A DNA stretch of 64,000 nucleotides, from assembly GCA_026770025.1 (NCBI GenBank), contig JAMXDE010000029.1, forward strand, positions 124,001 through 188,000. The letters are read 5' to 3'. The notes beneath the pieces are model-generated. The model had not been told where the DNA came from. It was given only the letters and a program-made list of their open reading frames with translations, and did no database searches. Of the stretch, positions 55,167 through 64,000 are shown in pieces; within the stretch, counting starts at the first letter, position 1, and each line of letters opens with the position of its first letter. This DNA is from Craspedostauros australis (taxonomy: Eukaryota > Bacillariophyta > Bacillariophyceae > Mastogloiales > Achnanthaceae). The translations under genes and the position numbers were made by a program.

Positions 55167-56471
55167 TCAGTGCAGCGGACTTCGTTGGTTTTTGGCGATC
55201 TCGTGCAGCATTACCCTGCAGGACCGCAGCAGCCAATTTGGCTCGTTTTTCGGCACGTGCCTCGTAGGCGCATGAAAGGATGCAACCCCAAGCTCTGCAG
55301 AATCTCGAGCCCTGTCGGCCTGGCCAGGCGAATTGCGCTCGATGAAGCTCTCCGTGGTGCTCTGATTCCCCACCACGCGCATTGTGCGGTTATTGACGCC
55401 CACATGAAGTCCTGCTGTCAATGGAGACAGATCCCCACGTTGCACAAACGACATGGCACCAAGTTGCATGGCCTTCTGGCCAGTGATACTACGTCCGTTC
55501 TGGTGTATCACTGACCTAACCTCGTACAACTGCGCCAATGCTACATGGAGAGAGAAGAACATGATCGGATGGCGCGGCGAGGTTGCGATGAAGTACGGGG
55601 CAAGACACCCTTCCTCTGCCACAACACCATAAGCGTCATCTTGTGGCTGGATGGCACCATCTCCCAAGAAGCTTTCTCCTGGAGCAACGTCCACATCGGC
55701 ATGTATCCCACCGTACTCGTAGAGCACGAGATATTTCCATAGATCGGCCTTCCTGGCACCCTTTGCAAGACATTCTTGGAGAGACTGCAGGCTTGGGAAT
55801 TCTGGGCAGAACTTGCCCAACAATCGATCCACTGCCACTTCATCATGAAATGCGAAGGAGTGGCCTTCAAGGTGCCATCTCTGCATGAACTTGTCCAATG
55901 ACGGCCTCATACATGGTATCCTTGCGGTGATATGGACGATTCTCGGGATCTTGCGTGGTGGAAGCGTTGCGTTCGGCTCGCCCGTTGCAGAAGTTGGATT
56001 AATGAAGGTGCTGTTGATGAAGGTCGTTCCCTCCGGACACATTTCTGCTTTGAAGTTACTGGTCATGACGAGCTCTTGGAGAGGTATGTGGCCAGTTTCT
56101 CGGTTCAAGTGGTCCCTTTGTCGTTGTTGGAAGAAGGGAGCTGCCGTCTCCTGCAGTGGTGGCGGTGATGGCATATCTCCCGCTGCTGCCTTCACCCCAT
56201 TCGTATCCAGCGCACGAGTAGAGATCCGCGATGATTCATCCACGTGAGCATCAGCAGCATCCGCGAATGTACCATTGGAAGCAGGGGTGTCAATCCGATT
56301 CGTATCTCTCGCTTCTCTTGCGAAGATGACGTACAGCAGCAGAATGATGATGATGTTCTTCCTTGACAGAAACGACGGCAATGACAGCATCAGTGCCTGC
56401 ATCAGTCTGCTGTTCTCTCTCGTACTTGCATCGTCATCGTCCATTGTCGTCCTCGTGTTCACTCCTGACAT
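55167..56471 (-). CDS. DXD glycosyltransferase paralogue 3
   Basis: 434 residues, clearly homologous to copies 1 and 2 but diverged. Type II membrane layout: Asp/Ser-rich cytosolic tail, anchor about 38-50 (KNIIIILLLYVIF), variable stem, catalytic domain. The core keeps DHLNRETGHIPLQELVMTSN, RKIPRIVHIT and KADLWKYLVLYEYGG, and the metal motif is DVD (about 259-261) in place of DMD. Its position next to copy 2 suggests an older local duplication, before the recent copying of copy 2 to the SEC31 side or the reverse. Substrate unknown. Confidence 0.87.
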   Translation of the reverse strand: MSGVNTRTTMDDDDASTRENSRLMQALMLSLPSFLSRKNIIIILLLYVIFAREARDTNRIDTPASNGTFADAADAHVDESSRISTRALDTNGVKAAAGDMPSPPPLQETAAPFFQQRQRDHLNRETGHIPLQELVMTSNFKAEMCPEGTTFINSTFINPTSATGEPNATLPPRKIPRIVHITARIPCMRPSLDKFMQRWHLEGHSFAFHDEVAVDRLLGKFCPEFPSLQSLQECLAKGARKADLWKYLVLYEYGGIHADVDVAPGESFLGDGAIQPQDDAYGVVAEEGCLAPYFIATSPRHPIMFFSLHVALAQLYEVRSVIHQNGRSITGQKAMQLGAMSFVQRGDLSPLTAGLHVGVNNRTMRVVGNQSTTESFIERNSPGQADRARDSAELGVASFHAPTRHVPKNEPNWLLRSCRVMLHEIAKNQRSPLH

Positions 56472-57593
56472 TGGGAAATGGAGGGTCAGTCCTCGCAGCG
56501 TGCTCAGTTGATTGTTCAGTTGGTTGGGTGGCTGAAGGTTTGTGCTACGAGTACCTCCTCTTCTGTTCTATTTTGTAATAATATAATATTATTGAATAGC
56601 ACGTGATCACTCTCGATTGCTTTTCTCCTCGCCAGCAACTGTCCCGACATTGGTCTCTCGGAGGCGTGCTCCTTGGCTCTGCTGTTCGGTTCTGTTCGCG
56701 CAAGGGGCATCAACACATGAAACCCAAAATTGAGGCGGCAAATCCGCAAAGATAAATGCGATTACAGGCACGGCACGCTCTGTTGTTGCCGTTCAGCCAT
56801 TCTCAAAAGCTGCGGAGGAACTACCAATTCAGAAAATCAAGTTCGTGTGGAATAGAAAGAAGCACGCCCGACGGACCCTGATAGTATGCCTTTCGAGATA
56901 GCACAGCAGAGTAGTCCACGCCAAAGAGACGTGAGCGTTATTTCCAGTTAATTGGGCGTTAGACAGGGCACCAACAGCTGAATCGTACACAGCACTGCAG
57001 AGGCGACGTGAGAGGTAAATGGCTCGTGCCTTGAGCTCAGGATCAACAGTTTCCCTTCGATTCCATGCCTTTCCCTGCAAGTAGAGTTGGATGCAATACC
57101 ATCTTAGTTGGTGACATGGTTGTCCCCAACTCTTATTCCATAGCTGTTAGTGCCATCTCCTAGTGCCTTGAAAAGCCAGCTGTAACCAACGTTTTTGGTT
57201 CCAGTTGGCTACAATCGGATACAATAAATGGCGTGTAGATCGTGGTACAGTCTCTACGTAAGTCCCGAACAAAACACACCAAGGGGGTCAACAAACACAT
57301 CAAGATCGACGAGATAGTAGTAACAACAAGATAATGTTATTACTTTCCTGGATAGCCCTGTCTCTTAAGTTTACGTAGATGTAAAGAGATATTTGATTGA
57401 GTGTCCACAAAGTCAAGTCTGAGATCGGGAAAAATGGATCCAAAATCTGTAGCCAATTTTTGGGGTCTGACTCTTTGAGGCACTACTTTCGAGGGAGTGT
57501 GTGTGTGCTTCGGGCTCTATCATCAGTAGACCAGTTCTGCCGTTTCTCCTACCGTTGTCGACATATTGCACATGCTGCCATCCAACCTCCTTA
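56472..57593. other. Intergenic, no gene supported
   Basis: About 1.1 kb. One 83-codon minus-strand frame (57080-56829) has ordinary composition but no recognisable similarity and no partner elsewhere in the window. AT-rich patch near 56572-56600. Confidence 0.45.
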
Positions 57594-60059
57594 TTATCTG
57601 TCCTTCGGCATAAACCATACCAATGAGAATCGTTCCCCATCAAACCGATCCGTCCAATGCCTCAGCTTCCATCCGTCGAACTCCAATGGTTTGTACCGGA
57701 TGTCATGCTTGGTGCCTTCCACGAACAGCTCACCATCGTCGTAATCCCCCAAGCCAACGATCATGGACAGGCTCTGTCCTGCGCCGACACCGCTGTCTAC
57801 ATGCGGTGTGAACTGCGCGTTGCAGTTGACTGCGCAATGGGAGGACGGGGGCCGCGGGTCTTCGTCTTGGCTCGAGCCGGCCATTGTGAGGCGATGTCGT
57901 CTTTGATTGGAGAGGCTGCATTCCAATTGGAAAATGAGCTGTGCCAAGTCAGGGAAGATCGAGTTGGCGGTCGGGATGTACGTGAGATGTGGAAAGTCCT
58001 TGATGTTGACGACCGTAAACGATCCGTTGCGATGTGCATCGCCATTTGAGCTACTGCCTCGTGTTGCTGAGAATTCTGCCGAGATTTCCGGTGAGACTTC
58101 TACTGGTTCGTCTGCGGCTGAAGGGCTATCGCGGATGATTGTGGATCTTGCGAGCGATGTATCGGGCCATGAGCCCGTTTGGACGATGTTACGCAGTCGA
58201 GACAGAACTTGTTCGTATTCAAGTGGCGCAGGACTTTTCTTGGCTGCGAGCCGCACATTTGGCATGCTGACTCCATCCAACGCTCTCAATTGGTCTCGGA
58301 TGATCGGTATGATAGTGTCCCGCACGTCATCAATCCAATGGTCGGACTGCAGCATGCGTAGTTCTGTGCGCTGGAGCAAGCGACGCCGTGTCCAACGCTG
58401 TGCATCGATGCTATTTGACATCACATCGCCTGTGACGTTCGAATCAAATAGATGGCGGCCTTTGTTTCTCATTTCTTCAAAATGGAATCGGCAGCCGGCC
58501 ATGTATGTGAATCCTGCAGGAGCCATTGGAGTGGACACAACAAGATTGGGGCTTGTCGCCTTGTCCCAAAAATCAGTCGACAACCAGCCATGCGCCATTG
58601 CTATTGCCGTTCCGACAATTCGTTCGACCTGCTGTGGCAGGAAGTCTTCGCCATTTATCTCAAGAACGGCAACCACTGTGCCTGTATCATTGAGGGAAAT
58701 GAACTCCACGATCCTCGCTCTATCAACGGCCTTCCACACTGGGTCCGTGCTTGGGCTGATCTCACCGCAAAGCGTGGGATCGGCAAAGTTATGCCATGGG
58801 CGACGTTCTCGAAAGCTCAGTGCACCAAACCGCCGTGCCGATAGTCGACGTGAATCCGCTGCTGTCGTCGCTGCCATGTCAGGTGGGTGGCCACCGTTGC
58901 CATTCTCTTCAGGTTCGGCTGTGACGAGACCATCTGCGCAAGAAGCGATCGTGGCATTATCATCCCGCGAACCTGCCGCCAATCGCAAGGCGTCTCTGAA
59001 CTTCCGCAGTGATTCTGGCGATGCGGTGGCCTTTTTGAATTTCTGGCCGGGCAGGATCAGTTCTTCATCGTTGTTCCACCAATCCTCGATCTGCGTGCCG
59101 TTGGGCAGCCAACGCAGAGGCATGAGGTAATGGTACTTGCGTTGCGTACATGCTTGTTCCACGTTGATGTGGTCTTTCAATACTTTGAAGTTGTTGATGC
59201 TGATGGCAATCGCAGCGGTGCTATTGATGATGCCGCCAAAGATATTGAGACGTGACTGCGACGACGATAACGACGATTGTGCTTGGAGCTGCTCAGTCAT
59301 CCGATCAAACACTGCCCGCCATAACGCGGTGTTCATTGCATCGGGCGCAGTGACACTCACGACGAGCACATCCGCACTTGCAGAGTACGTCTGATCCTGT
59401 GACAGGACTCGATGCCGAAGTCTGGCAACGCTGGATTGCGTGCTGCTGACGAACTTGATCTCACGTTGGCAGTCCTCCACAGTGGCATTGAAGTGCGACT
59501 GGGTGAAGTTTTGCAGCGTTGCGACTAACAGCGATTGGATCGATGCTGTTGCTTGCTGCGCGATCGACACAGCTGATGATGTGACCGTTGCGTTGGTTGG
59601 AACGTACCCAAATTCAAATGCAAGGGAATGCTTGACGTAGTTCAGGTCGCCCATGGAAGAGAGAGCGGAGCATTTGAAGTCTGATCGAATGTGCCGGAAC
59701 ATCGCGTTGCGGCTACCAAACGATGAACCGCAGTACTTGCAGACATGGGCTGGACGGCCCGGGTCGACGCTGACGCTCTTGGCTTGGGCCGGTGATGCGA
59801 TCTGTCCGACGGCATCCTCCGCAGGCACGGTTGCGGATCTCAACGGGGTGTCATGGGAGGTGAAAGTCCGGCGGGTGCAAGCCCGATGGGTATGCGATTG
59901 TAGATATCTTATCCAATCTGTTGGTAATGCCGCCACCCTGTTGTTGCAATTGCTGTTGGATGGACGAAAGGCTTCATGCGGAACACAGAACAGGACGCAG
60001 CAAATGAATGCCCAAGCCACGGTGTCTCGAATCCTCCGTCGCCGCACGTGCGCCATCAT
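57594..60059 (-). CDS. Zinc finger - TruA-type pseudouridine synthase - 2OG-Fe(II) oxygenase fusion
   Basis: 821 residues, no introns. Residues 13-30 are hydrophobic (VAWAFICCVLFCVPHEA), then Phe-31, like a signal peptide with the Ala-Phe step of secondary-plastid targeting. A C2H2/C2HC-like finger lies at 107-130 (CKYC...HIRSDFKC). About 138-530 resembles TruA/PUS1: ADVLVVSV, CTQRKYHYLMP (about 304-314), RPWHNFAD (420-427), GEDFLPQQVERIVGTA (470-485). The usual catalytic Asp motif (R-T-D-x-G) is not evident; the likely place reads SSTQSSVARLR (about 205-215). About 686-821 is an oxygenase domain with HVD (753-755), distal His-801 and Arg-810 of GERFSLVWF, so its iron and 2-oxoglutarate residues look intact. 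Substrates of either domain are unknown. Confidence 0.8.
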   Translation of the reverse strand: MMAHVRRRRIRDTVAWAFICCVLFCVPHEAFRPSNSNCNNRVAALPTDWIRYLQSHTHRACTRRTFTSHDTPLRSATVPAEDAVGQIASPAQAKSVSVDPGRPAHVCKYCGSSFGSRNAMFRHIRSDFKCSALSSMGDLNYVKHSLAFEFGYVPTNATVTSSAVSIAQQATASIQSLLVATLQNFTQSHFNATVEDCQREIKFVSSTQSSVARLRHRVLSQDQTYSASADVLVVSVTAPDAMNTALWRAVFDRMTEQLQAQSSLSSSQSRLNIFGGIINSTAAIAISINNFKVLKDHINVEQACTQRKYHYLMPLRWLPNGTQIEDWWNNDEELILPGQKFKKATASPESLRKFRDALRLAAGSRDDNATIASCADGLVTAEPEENGNGGHPPDMAATTAADSRRLSARRFGALSFRERRPWHNFADPTLCGEISPSTDPVWKAVDRARIVEFISLNDTGTVVAVLEINGEDFLPQQVERIVGTAIAMAHGWLSTDFWDKATSPNLVVSTPMAPAGFTYMAGCRFHFEEMRNKGRHLFDSNVTGDVMSNSIDAQRWTRRRLLQRTELRMLQSDHWIDDVRDTIIPIIRDQLRALDGVSMPNVRLAAKKSPAPLEYEQVLSRLRNIVQTGSWPDTSLARSTIIRDSPSAADEPVEVSPEISAEFSATRGSSSNGDAHRNGSFTVVNIKDFPHLTYIPTANSIFPDLAQLIFQLECSLSNQRRHRLTMAGSSQDEDPRPPSSHCAVNCNAQFTPHVDSGVGAGQSLSMIVGLGDYDDGELFVEGTKHDIRYKPLEFDGWKLRHWTDRFDGERFSLVWFMPKDR

Positions 60060-60560
60060 ATCAACTCAGCGCTGATCCTGACGGCAATTGAGAAGATGGA
60101 GAGTGTCATCATCATGCAAGCTCCCCACAACTTCACCCAACTCCGCCAAGTATCGCAAGCTCGCTCTACACCAACACGTACGGGTACTTGTCGACATCAT
60201 GTTCCATGTGCTCATTTTTCTGCATGTTGTTTGGTGTGGATGGTCGTTTTGATGGGAAACGTGAACGGTGAGTCACGGATACATCATTTGTTCAATGTTG
60301 TGTTGATTGGTTGGTTGTGGAGAGATGGCGAAATTGATGGCAGTCACAGATACAGAACAAATGAGATGTGGCTTCGTTTGTTGGATCTTTCAGCGCAACA
60401 CACAACGCCACAAAGACAGATAGGACATCTCATGGCCACATCTCACATCGTACCCACTGTATGATCCGTTTCATGATCAGCAAAGACTCTGCAACTCACA
60501 GCCTCCCAATCTCGTCCCATTTGTAGAGTACTTACGCGTACAGCATCGCGTTCACAAACC
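60060..60560. promoter_or_regulatory. Shared upstream region of divergent TruA-fusion and deoxyhypusine synthase genes
   Basis: 500 bp between start codons on opposite strands. Both genes act, or appear to act, in RNA/translation. No TATA-like box or named site could be fixed. Confidence 0.45.
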
Positions 60561-61970
60561 ATGACCAACAACCCACCACCACCAGCATCGTCGTCAGCGG
60601 CGACGGTAGACGGAACCGTGGATGCGATCGCTTCGACAGGAACGACGCTCGATGCGGCCGTTCCCACCGCGAAGGACACGAACATCCTGGAAGCCAAACC
60701 ATTGGAGGGCGGCAGCAGCGTGAGCGCCAACCCTCACATTCCTTCCGTCTCTGCTTCCGCCGTGCTTGGAGAGAGCGAGTCCATGCCGGAGGGAACGCCG
60801 CAGTGTCGTGGCGTTGACTTTGACAAGATCAATGCCACGGCCGGATCGAAGGACGCCGACGACATGATGGCGCAGGTGATGAAGAGCTTCGCCACGACCG
60901 GCTTCCAGGCCACGAACCTGGGTCTGGCGGTCGAGCAGATTCAGCAGATGCGCAAGTGGCGCCTGTCCGATGTCGAGTGGAAGGAGGGCGTCGACGATCC
61001 CTCCCTGCGATCTCCGGCCATCCGCAAGCGCGTGCGTGCCAGGCTATTTCTGGGATACACGTCCAACCAGATCTCGTGCGGACAGCGCGAAGTCCTGCGG
61101 TTCTTGGTGCAGCATAAGATGGTGGATTGCATCGTGACCACCGCCGGCGGAATCGAAGAAGACATCATCAAGTGCTTCCAGCCGACGTTCATGGGCGACT
61201 TCAAGCTCAGCGGTCGAGAGCTGCGCAAGAAGGGAATCAACCGCATCGGCAACTTGCTGGTTCCCAACAAGAACTACTGCGAATTCGAGGACTGGTTGAC
61301 GCCGTTGATCGAGAAGATGCACTGCGAACAGGATGAGAAGCTCGTCGAGTGGGCAAAGAAAGTGGCGGAGACAAAGAAGGGCGGCAAGGACGACGATGAT
61401 GATCTGCCGGCGCGTTTCGTGTGGACGCCATCCAAATTCATCCACCGCATGGGCAAGGAGATCGATCACCCCGACAGCGTCCTGTACTGGGCGGCCAAGA
61501 ACGACATCCCGATCTTCTGCCCCGCCCTGACGGATGGCAGCGTCGGTGACATGCTGTACTTCCACTCGTACAAGAAGCCAGGCTTCGTGCTGGACATCAA
61601 CGAGGACATCCGGGGCATCAACGATAGGGCCGTGCAGAGCCACGCCACGGGCATGATCATCCTGGGCGGCGGGTTGGTGAAGCACCACTGCTGCAACGCG
61701 AACCTGATGCGCAACGGCGCCGACTTTTCCGTGTACATCAACACGGGCCATGAATTCGATGGCAGCGACAGCGGCGCGTCTCCGGACGAAGCCATCAGCT
61801 GGGGCAAGATCCGCATCACGGCTCGCCCCGTCAAGGTCTCATGCGATGCCACTATCGCGTTTCCGTTGATCGTGAGTCAGACGTTCGCCAAGGACGTCGA
61901 GCAATGGAAGAAGGAGACGGAGGGCTGCGTGTGTTGGGCCGACGAATTGGAGAAGCAAGATGATGCGTAG
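60561..61970 (+). CDS. DHS: Deoxyhypusine synthase
   Basis: 469 residues. Transfers the aminobutyl group of spermidine to a lysine of eIF5A, using NAD, as the first step of hypusine formation in the cytosol. Family blocks are all present: TTGFQATNLG (112-121), FLGYTSNQISCGQRE, VTTAGGIEEDIIK (192-204), NRIGNLLVPN, FCPALTDGSVGDMLYFHSYK, and GGGLVKHHCCNANLMRNGAD, in which Lys-374 matches the lysine that forms the enzyme-imine intermediate. HEFDGSDSGA and DEAISWGK complete the site. Unusual parts are an N-terminal Ala/Ser/Thr-rich extension of about 80 residues and a lysine/aspartate-rich insert (about 265-285, GGKDDDDD) before FVWTPSKF. Intron-free. Confidence 0.97.
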   Translation: MTNNPPPPASSSAATVDGTVDAIASTGTTLDAAVPTAKDTNILEAKPLEGGSSVSANPHIPSVSASAVLGESESMPEGTPQCRGVDFDKINATAGSKDADDMMAQVMKSFATTGFQATNLGLAVEQIQQMRKWRLSDVEWKEGVDDPSLRSPAIRKRVRARLFLGYTSNQISCGQREVLRFLVQHKMVDCIVTTAGGIEEDIIKCFQPTFMGDFKLSGRELRKKGINRIGNLLVPNKNYCEFEDWLTPLIEKMHCEQDEKLVEWAKKVAETKKGGKDDDDDLPARFVWTPSKFIHRMGKEIDHPDSVLYWAAKNDIPIFCPALTDGSVGDMLYFHSYKKPGFVLDINEDIRGINDRAVQSHATGMIILGGGLVKHHCCNANLMRNGADFSVYINTGHEFDGSDSGASPDEAISWGKIRITARPVKVSCDATIAFPLIVSQTFAKDVEQWKKETEGCVCWADELEKQDDA

Positions 61971-62643
61971 AATCACGACAGCGGGACTCTCACGTTGCTT
62001 GATCTCTGCTTCACGTCTGCGTGAATGAGCATCTGTGCGGTTGGGACATGGCGCGGTGTTGCCAGCGGAGAGAGCAAGCCTGTTGGTTCACCAAGACAAC
62101 ACAGCAATGAAGCAGCCCTGAAGTACTAATATGATACATAAGAGTGCTGAAGTCGATTGTTCCAGATTACAGTATTATACAGTGGAGTGCATCCATTCAT
62201 ATCATATCCTCAATGACGAAAGGCAGACTGGAATGGGGATGTGGTGATGGAATTGTCCGACCAAGAACATGGATGTTTGTGGCGCTTCTCGCAAGTATTG
62301 GCACACACAACACGTTCGTTCCGTCTAAGTCGCGGAAAACCAAATATTACATGTATATTACAATTCGACTACATTGATCAAACTCATATGGTAATGTGTT
62401 TGTTGTTTTATTTACCAATATTAGTAAGATATATAAATCACCGCAGAACCCACTTGTGGATTGCGGTACACGCTTGGTGGTTGCTGATTGGTCGCCAACG
62501 CCGCCAAGATCTCATCCCAAGAGGAGCCTTCAAGAGCATTGGCTGATCTGCAATACCATCCAAGTCACACTCGACCACATCATATGTCGGATACATAAGT
62601 TCACACGCAAGTTCATGCAACAGAAAAGAAGGAAGGAAGCAAT
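61971..62643. other. Intergenic, no gene seen
   Basis: About 670 bp between the deoxyhypusine synthase stop and the next start, both plus strand. AT-rich patches near 62127-62180 and 62340-62440. No coding signal. Confidence 0.5.
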
Positions 62644-63387
62644 ATGACGCTCAACGTCGCCGTGGGCTCCAAGAATCCCTGCAAGATCGACGCAGTCCGT
62701 GCTGCCTTGCGAAAGGCCATGGAGGCGGCCGCCAGTGACACCAGCGACGGCGTTGACGATGCCAATAAGGCAGACAATGCTCCATCCAACAAGTCATCCA
62801 TAGCCACGCTCAATCTGCAAGGATTCTCCGTCGAATCCGGCGTGCCGGACCAACCATTCGGTGACGCCGAGACCTGCGAAGGCGCCAAGAACAGGGCGCG
62901 ACGTGCCCACGATGCCTACAAGGAGCAGCATGGCGAGGAACCCGACATGGCGGTCGGTTTGGAGGGTGGTTTGGAGTGGTTCAACTTCCAATTCGTCGAC
63001 AATGATAGCAGCAACAAAAAGGATACGCTTTGGTGCATGGCGTGGATGGCGATCTACGGCAGACGGACGCCCGCGATTCTCCACCACTTCCAATCGAAGG
63101 ACTGCATCGGCGCATCGCAGGACGCAGCAACCGCTGCTGCAAGCGTGCACTGCATATTCGGCACAGCAAAGACGGCGACGTTCCAGCTGCCGACGAAGCT
63201 GGTGGATCTCATTCGGGACGGGATGGAATTGGGCCACGCCGACGACAAAGTGTTCGGCCGGACGAATTCCAAGCATGGCAGCGGGACGGTCGGTGTGTTG
63301 ACCAACAACCTCATCGATCGATCGCACTATTACGAGCATGCGCTTCAGTTGGCTTTAGTTCCGTGGATCCGGCCGGATGTGTATTAA
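62644..63387 (+). CDS. Inosine/xanthosine triphosphatase, YjjX (NTPase_I-T) family
   Basis: 247 residues. The family hydrolyses ITP and XTP to monophosphates and so keeps deaminated purines out of nucleic acids. Diagnostic blocks: VAVGSKNPCKIDAV at the N-terminus (nucleotide-binding SKNPxK), SGVPDQPFGDAETCEGAKNR (64-83), VGLEGGLEW, QLPTKLVDLIRDGMELGHAD, then FGRTNSKHGSGTVGVLTNN and RSHYYEHALQLAL at the end. Bacterial members are about 170-180 residues; the extra length here comes from a low-complexity insert after the first helix (about 28-52, Ala/Ser/Asp/Asn) and an insert near 116-127. Intron-free, with a good fit from the first ATG. Confidence 0.93.
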   Translation: MTLNVAVGSKNPCKIDAVRAALRKAMEAAASDTSDGVDDANKADNAPSNKSSIATLNLQGFSVESGVPDQPFGDAETCEGAKNRARRAHDAYKEQHGEEPDMAVGLEGGLEWFNFQFVDNDSSNKKDTLWCMAWMAIYGRRTPAILHHFQSKDCIGASQDAATAAASVHCIFGTAKTATFQLPTKLVDLIRDGMELGHADDKVFGRTNSKHGSGTVGVLTNNLIDRSHYYEHALQLALVPWIRPDVY

Positions 63388-64000
63388 TATAATACAATGA
63401 TACATTGATACGCTGGTAATATATGGTGTTGTCAGAATTGATCCATGGTGGGACGGGATGGGATGGAAGAAGTTGCTCCACCACGCTTGTGCAATTCAAT
63501 TGAATTCAGTTCCATGACGAAGAGACCTTCGTGGGCTGAACGGAAGGAAGCATGGCGCGAAAGTGGACCATCTCGATCATTCATTCAAACAAAGGAACAG
63601 TAGAAGATCATAGTTTGCAATGCCTCTAGATTCCGTGCTCGGATGTGTGTGTTGATTCATATTATTACATTCTACTCTGGTACTACATGTATTGCGTGGA
63701 CAGACGCACGATGCGCATTGTGATTTTGAGCTTTCTCTCTCTCTGTCGTATTCCCCACGGGCTGTTGCCTAGTGCTCTGTGACCCATGATTGTCGACGAA
63801 GCTTCTTTGCTGTTGTTGTTGTTGTCGCTGCCGTTGTTAATACTCGTATGTTGGCTTTATCTTCGCCCGAAGATCCCGTTGGTCATCGTCGTTGTAAGTT
63901 AATAGCACGTGCAGCAACTGCAATCGACGTTGGCACAATCCGCCGTGATCTCCATCATGGCACGACCATCGCACAATGCGTTGAGCGATCCAGTGAGCTG
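63388..64000. other. Intergenic, no gene seen
   Basis: Downstream flank of the YjjX-family gene to the window edge. Short T/G-rich runs (TTGCTGTTGTTGTTGTTG near 63808) but no coding signal or structured RNA recognised. Confidence 0.45.

Noticed and set aside
57907-59130. 407-codon plus-strand frame opposite the TruA fusion gene
   Set aside because: Low-information antisense of a strongly conserved gene; no family similarity.

Overview
This is a nuclear chromosome segment of a unicellular eukaryote. Host genes are intron-poor: only the SEC31 gene needs introns, and these are GT-AG. The proteins are eukaryotic (SEC31 of the COPII coat, deoxyhypusine synthase, a type II membrane DXD glycosyltransferase family, an Atg22-like MFS transporter). 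Copia elements and DNA transposons fill most of the middle. The hydrophobic leader followed by an Ala-Phe step on the gene at 57.6-60.1 kb would fit an alga with a secondary plastid, for example a diatom or another stramenopile. That placement is inference and not secure.

Layout. 1-7.8 kb: three minus-strand host genes, namely an ankyrin-repeat protein cut by the window edge, SEC31 (three exons, with a WW domain) and glycosyltransferase copy 1. 8.05-22.84 kb: three DNA elements with inverted ends that all begin GACCC and are flanked by TTAT or TTAA. Two are near-identical 4.0-kb copies, head to tail and 23 bp apart, each with an internal patch of TTAGGG-like repeats; the third is 6.6 kb. 22.86-26.95 kb: two short elements with TCCATAATGA ends at TA dinucleotides, the second split by a 2.7-kb element with its own inverted ends, CTG duplication and 20-bp minisatellites. 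28.4-48.9 kb: an LTR-retrotransposon cluster. Two whole-looking Copia elements of one family (A1 plus strand, A2 minus strand) lie tail to tail. A1 sits inside an older fossil (B), and A2 abuts the remains of another Copia element (C). 49.1-50.7 kb: a repeat shared with 24.7-25.6 kb, interrupted by a third TCCATAATGA element.

50.8-64 kb is gene-dense again: glycosyltransferase copy 2 (a recent duplicate of copy 1, including flanks), an MFS transporter, a third diverged glycosyltransferase, a zinc finger-TruA-2OG oxygenase fusion, deoxyhypusine synthase, and a YjjX-type inosine/xanthosine triphosphatase. The TruA fusion gene and deoxyhypusine synthase are divergent and share about 500 bp of upstream DNA. 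No rRNA, tRNA or CRISPR array was recognised. The most unusual items are the TruA/2OG fusion, which seems to lack the TruA catalytic Asp; the GACCC/TTAW element family carrying telomere-like repeats; and the TCCATAATGA family, whose subterminal motif has been replaced as a set between copies.
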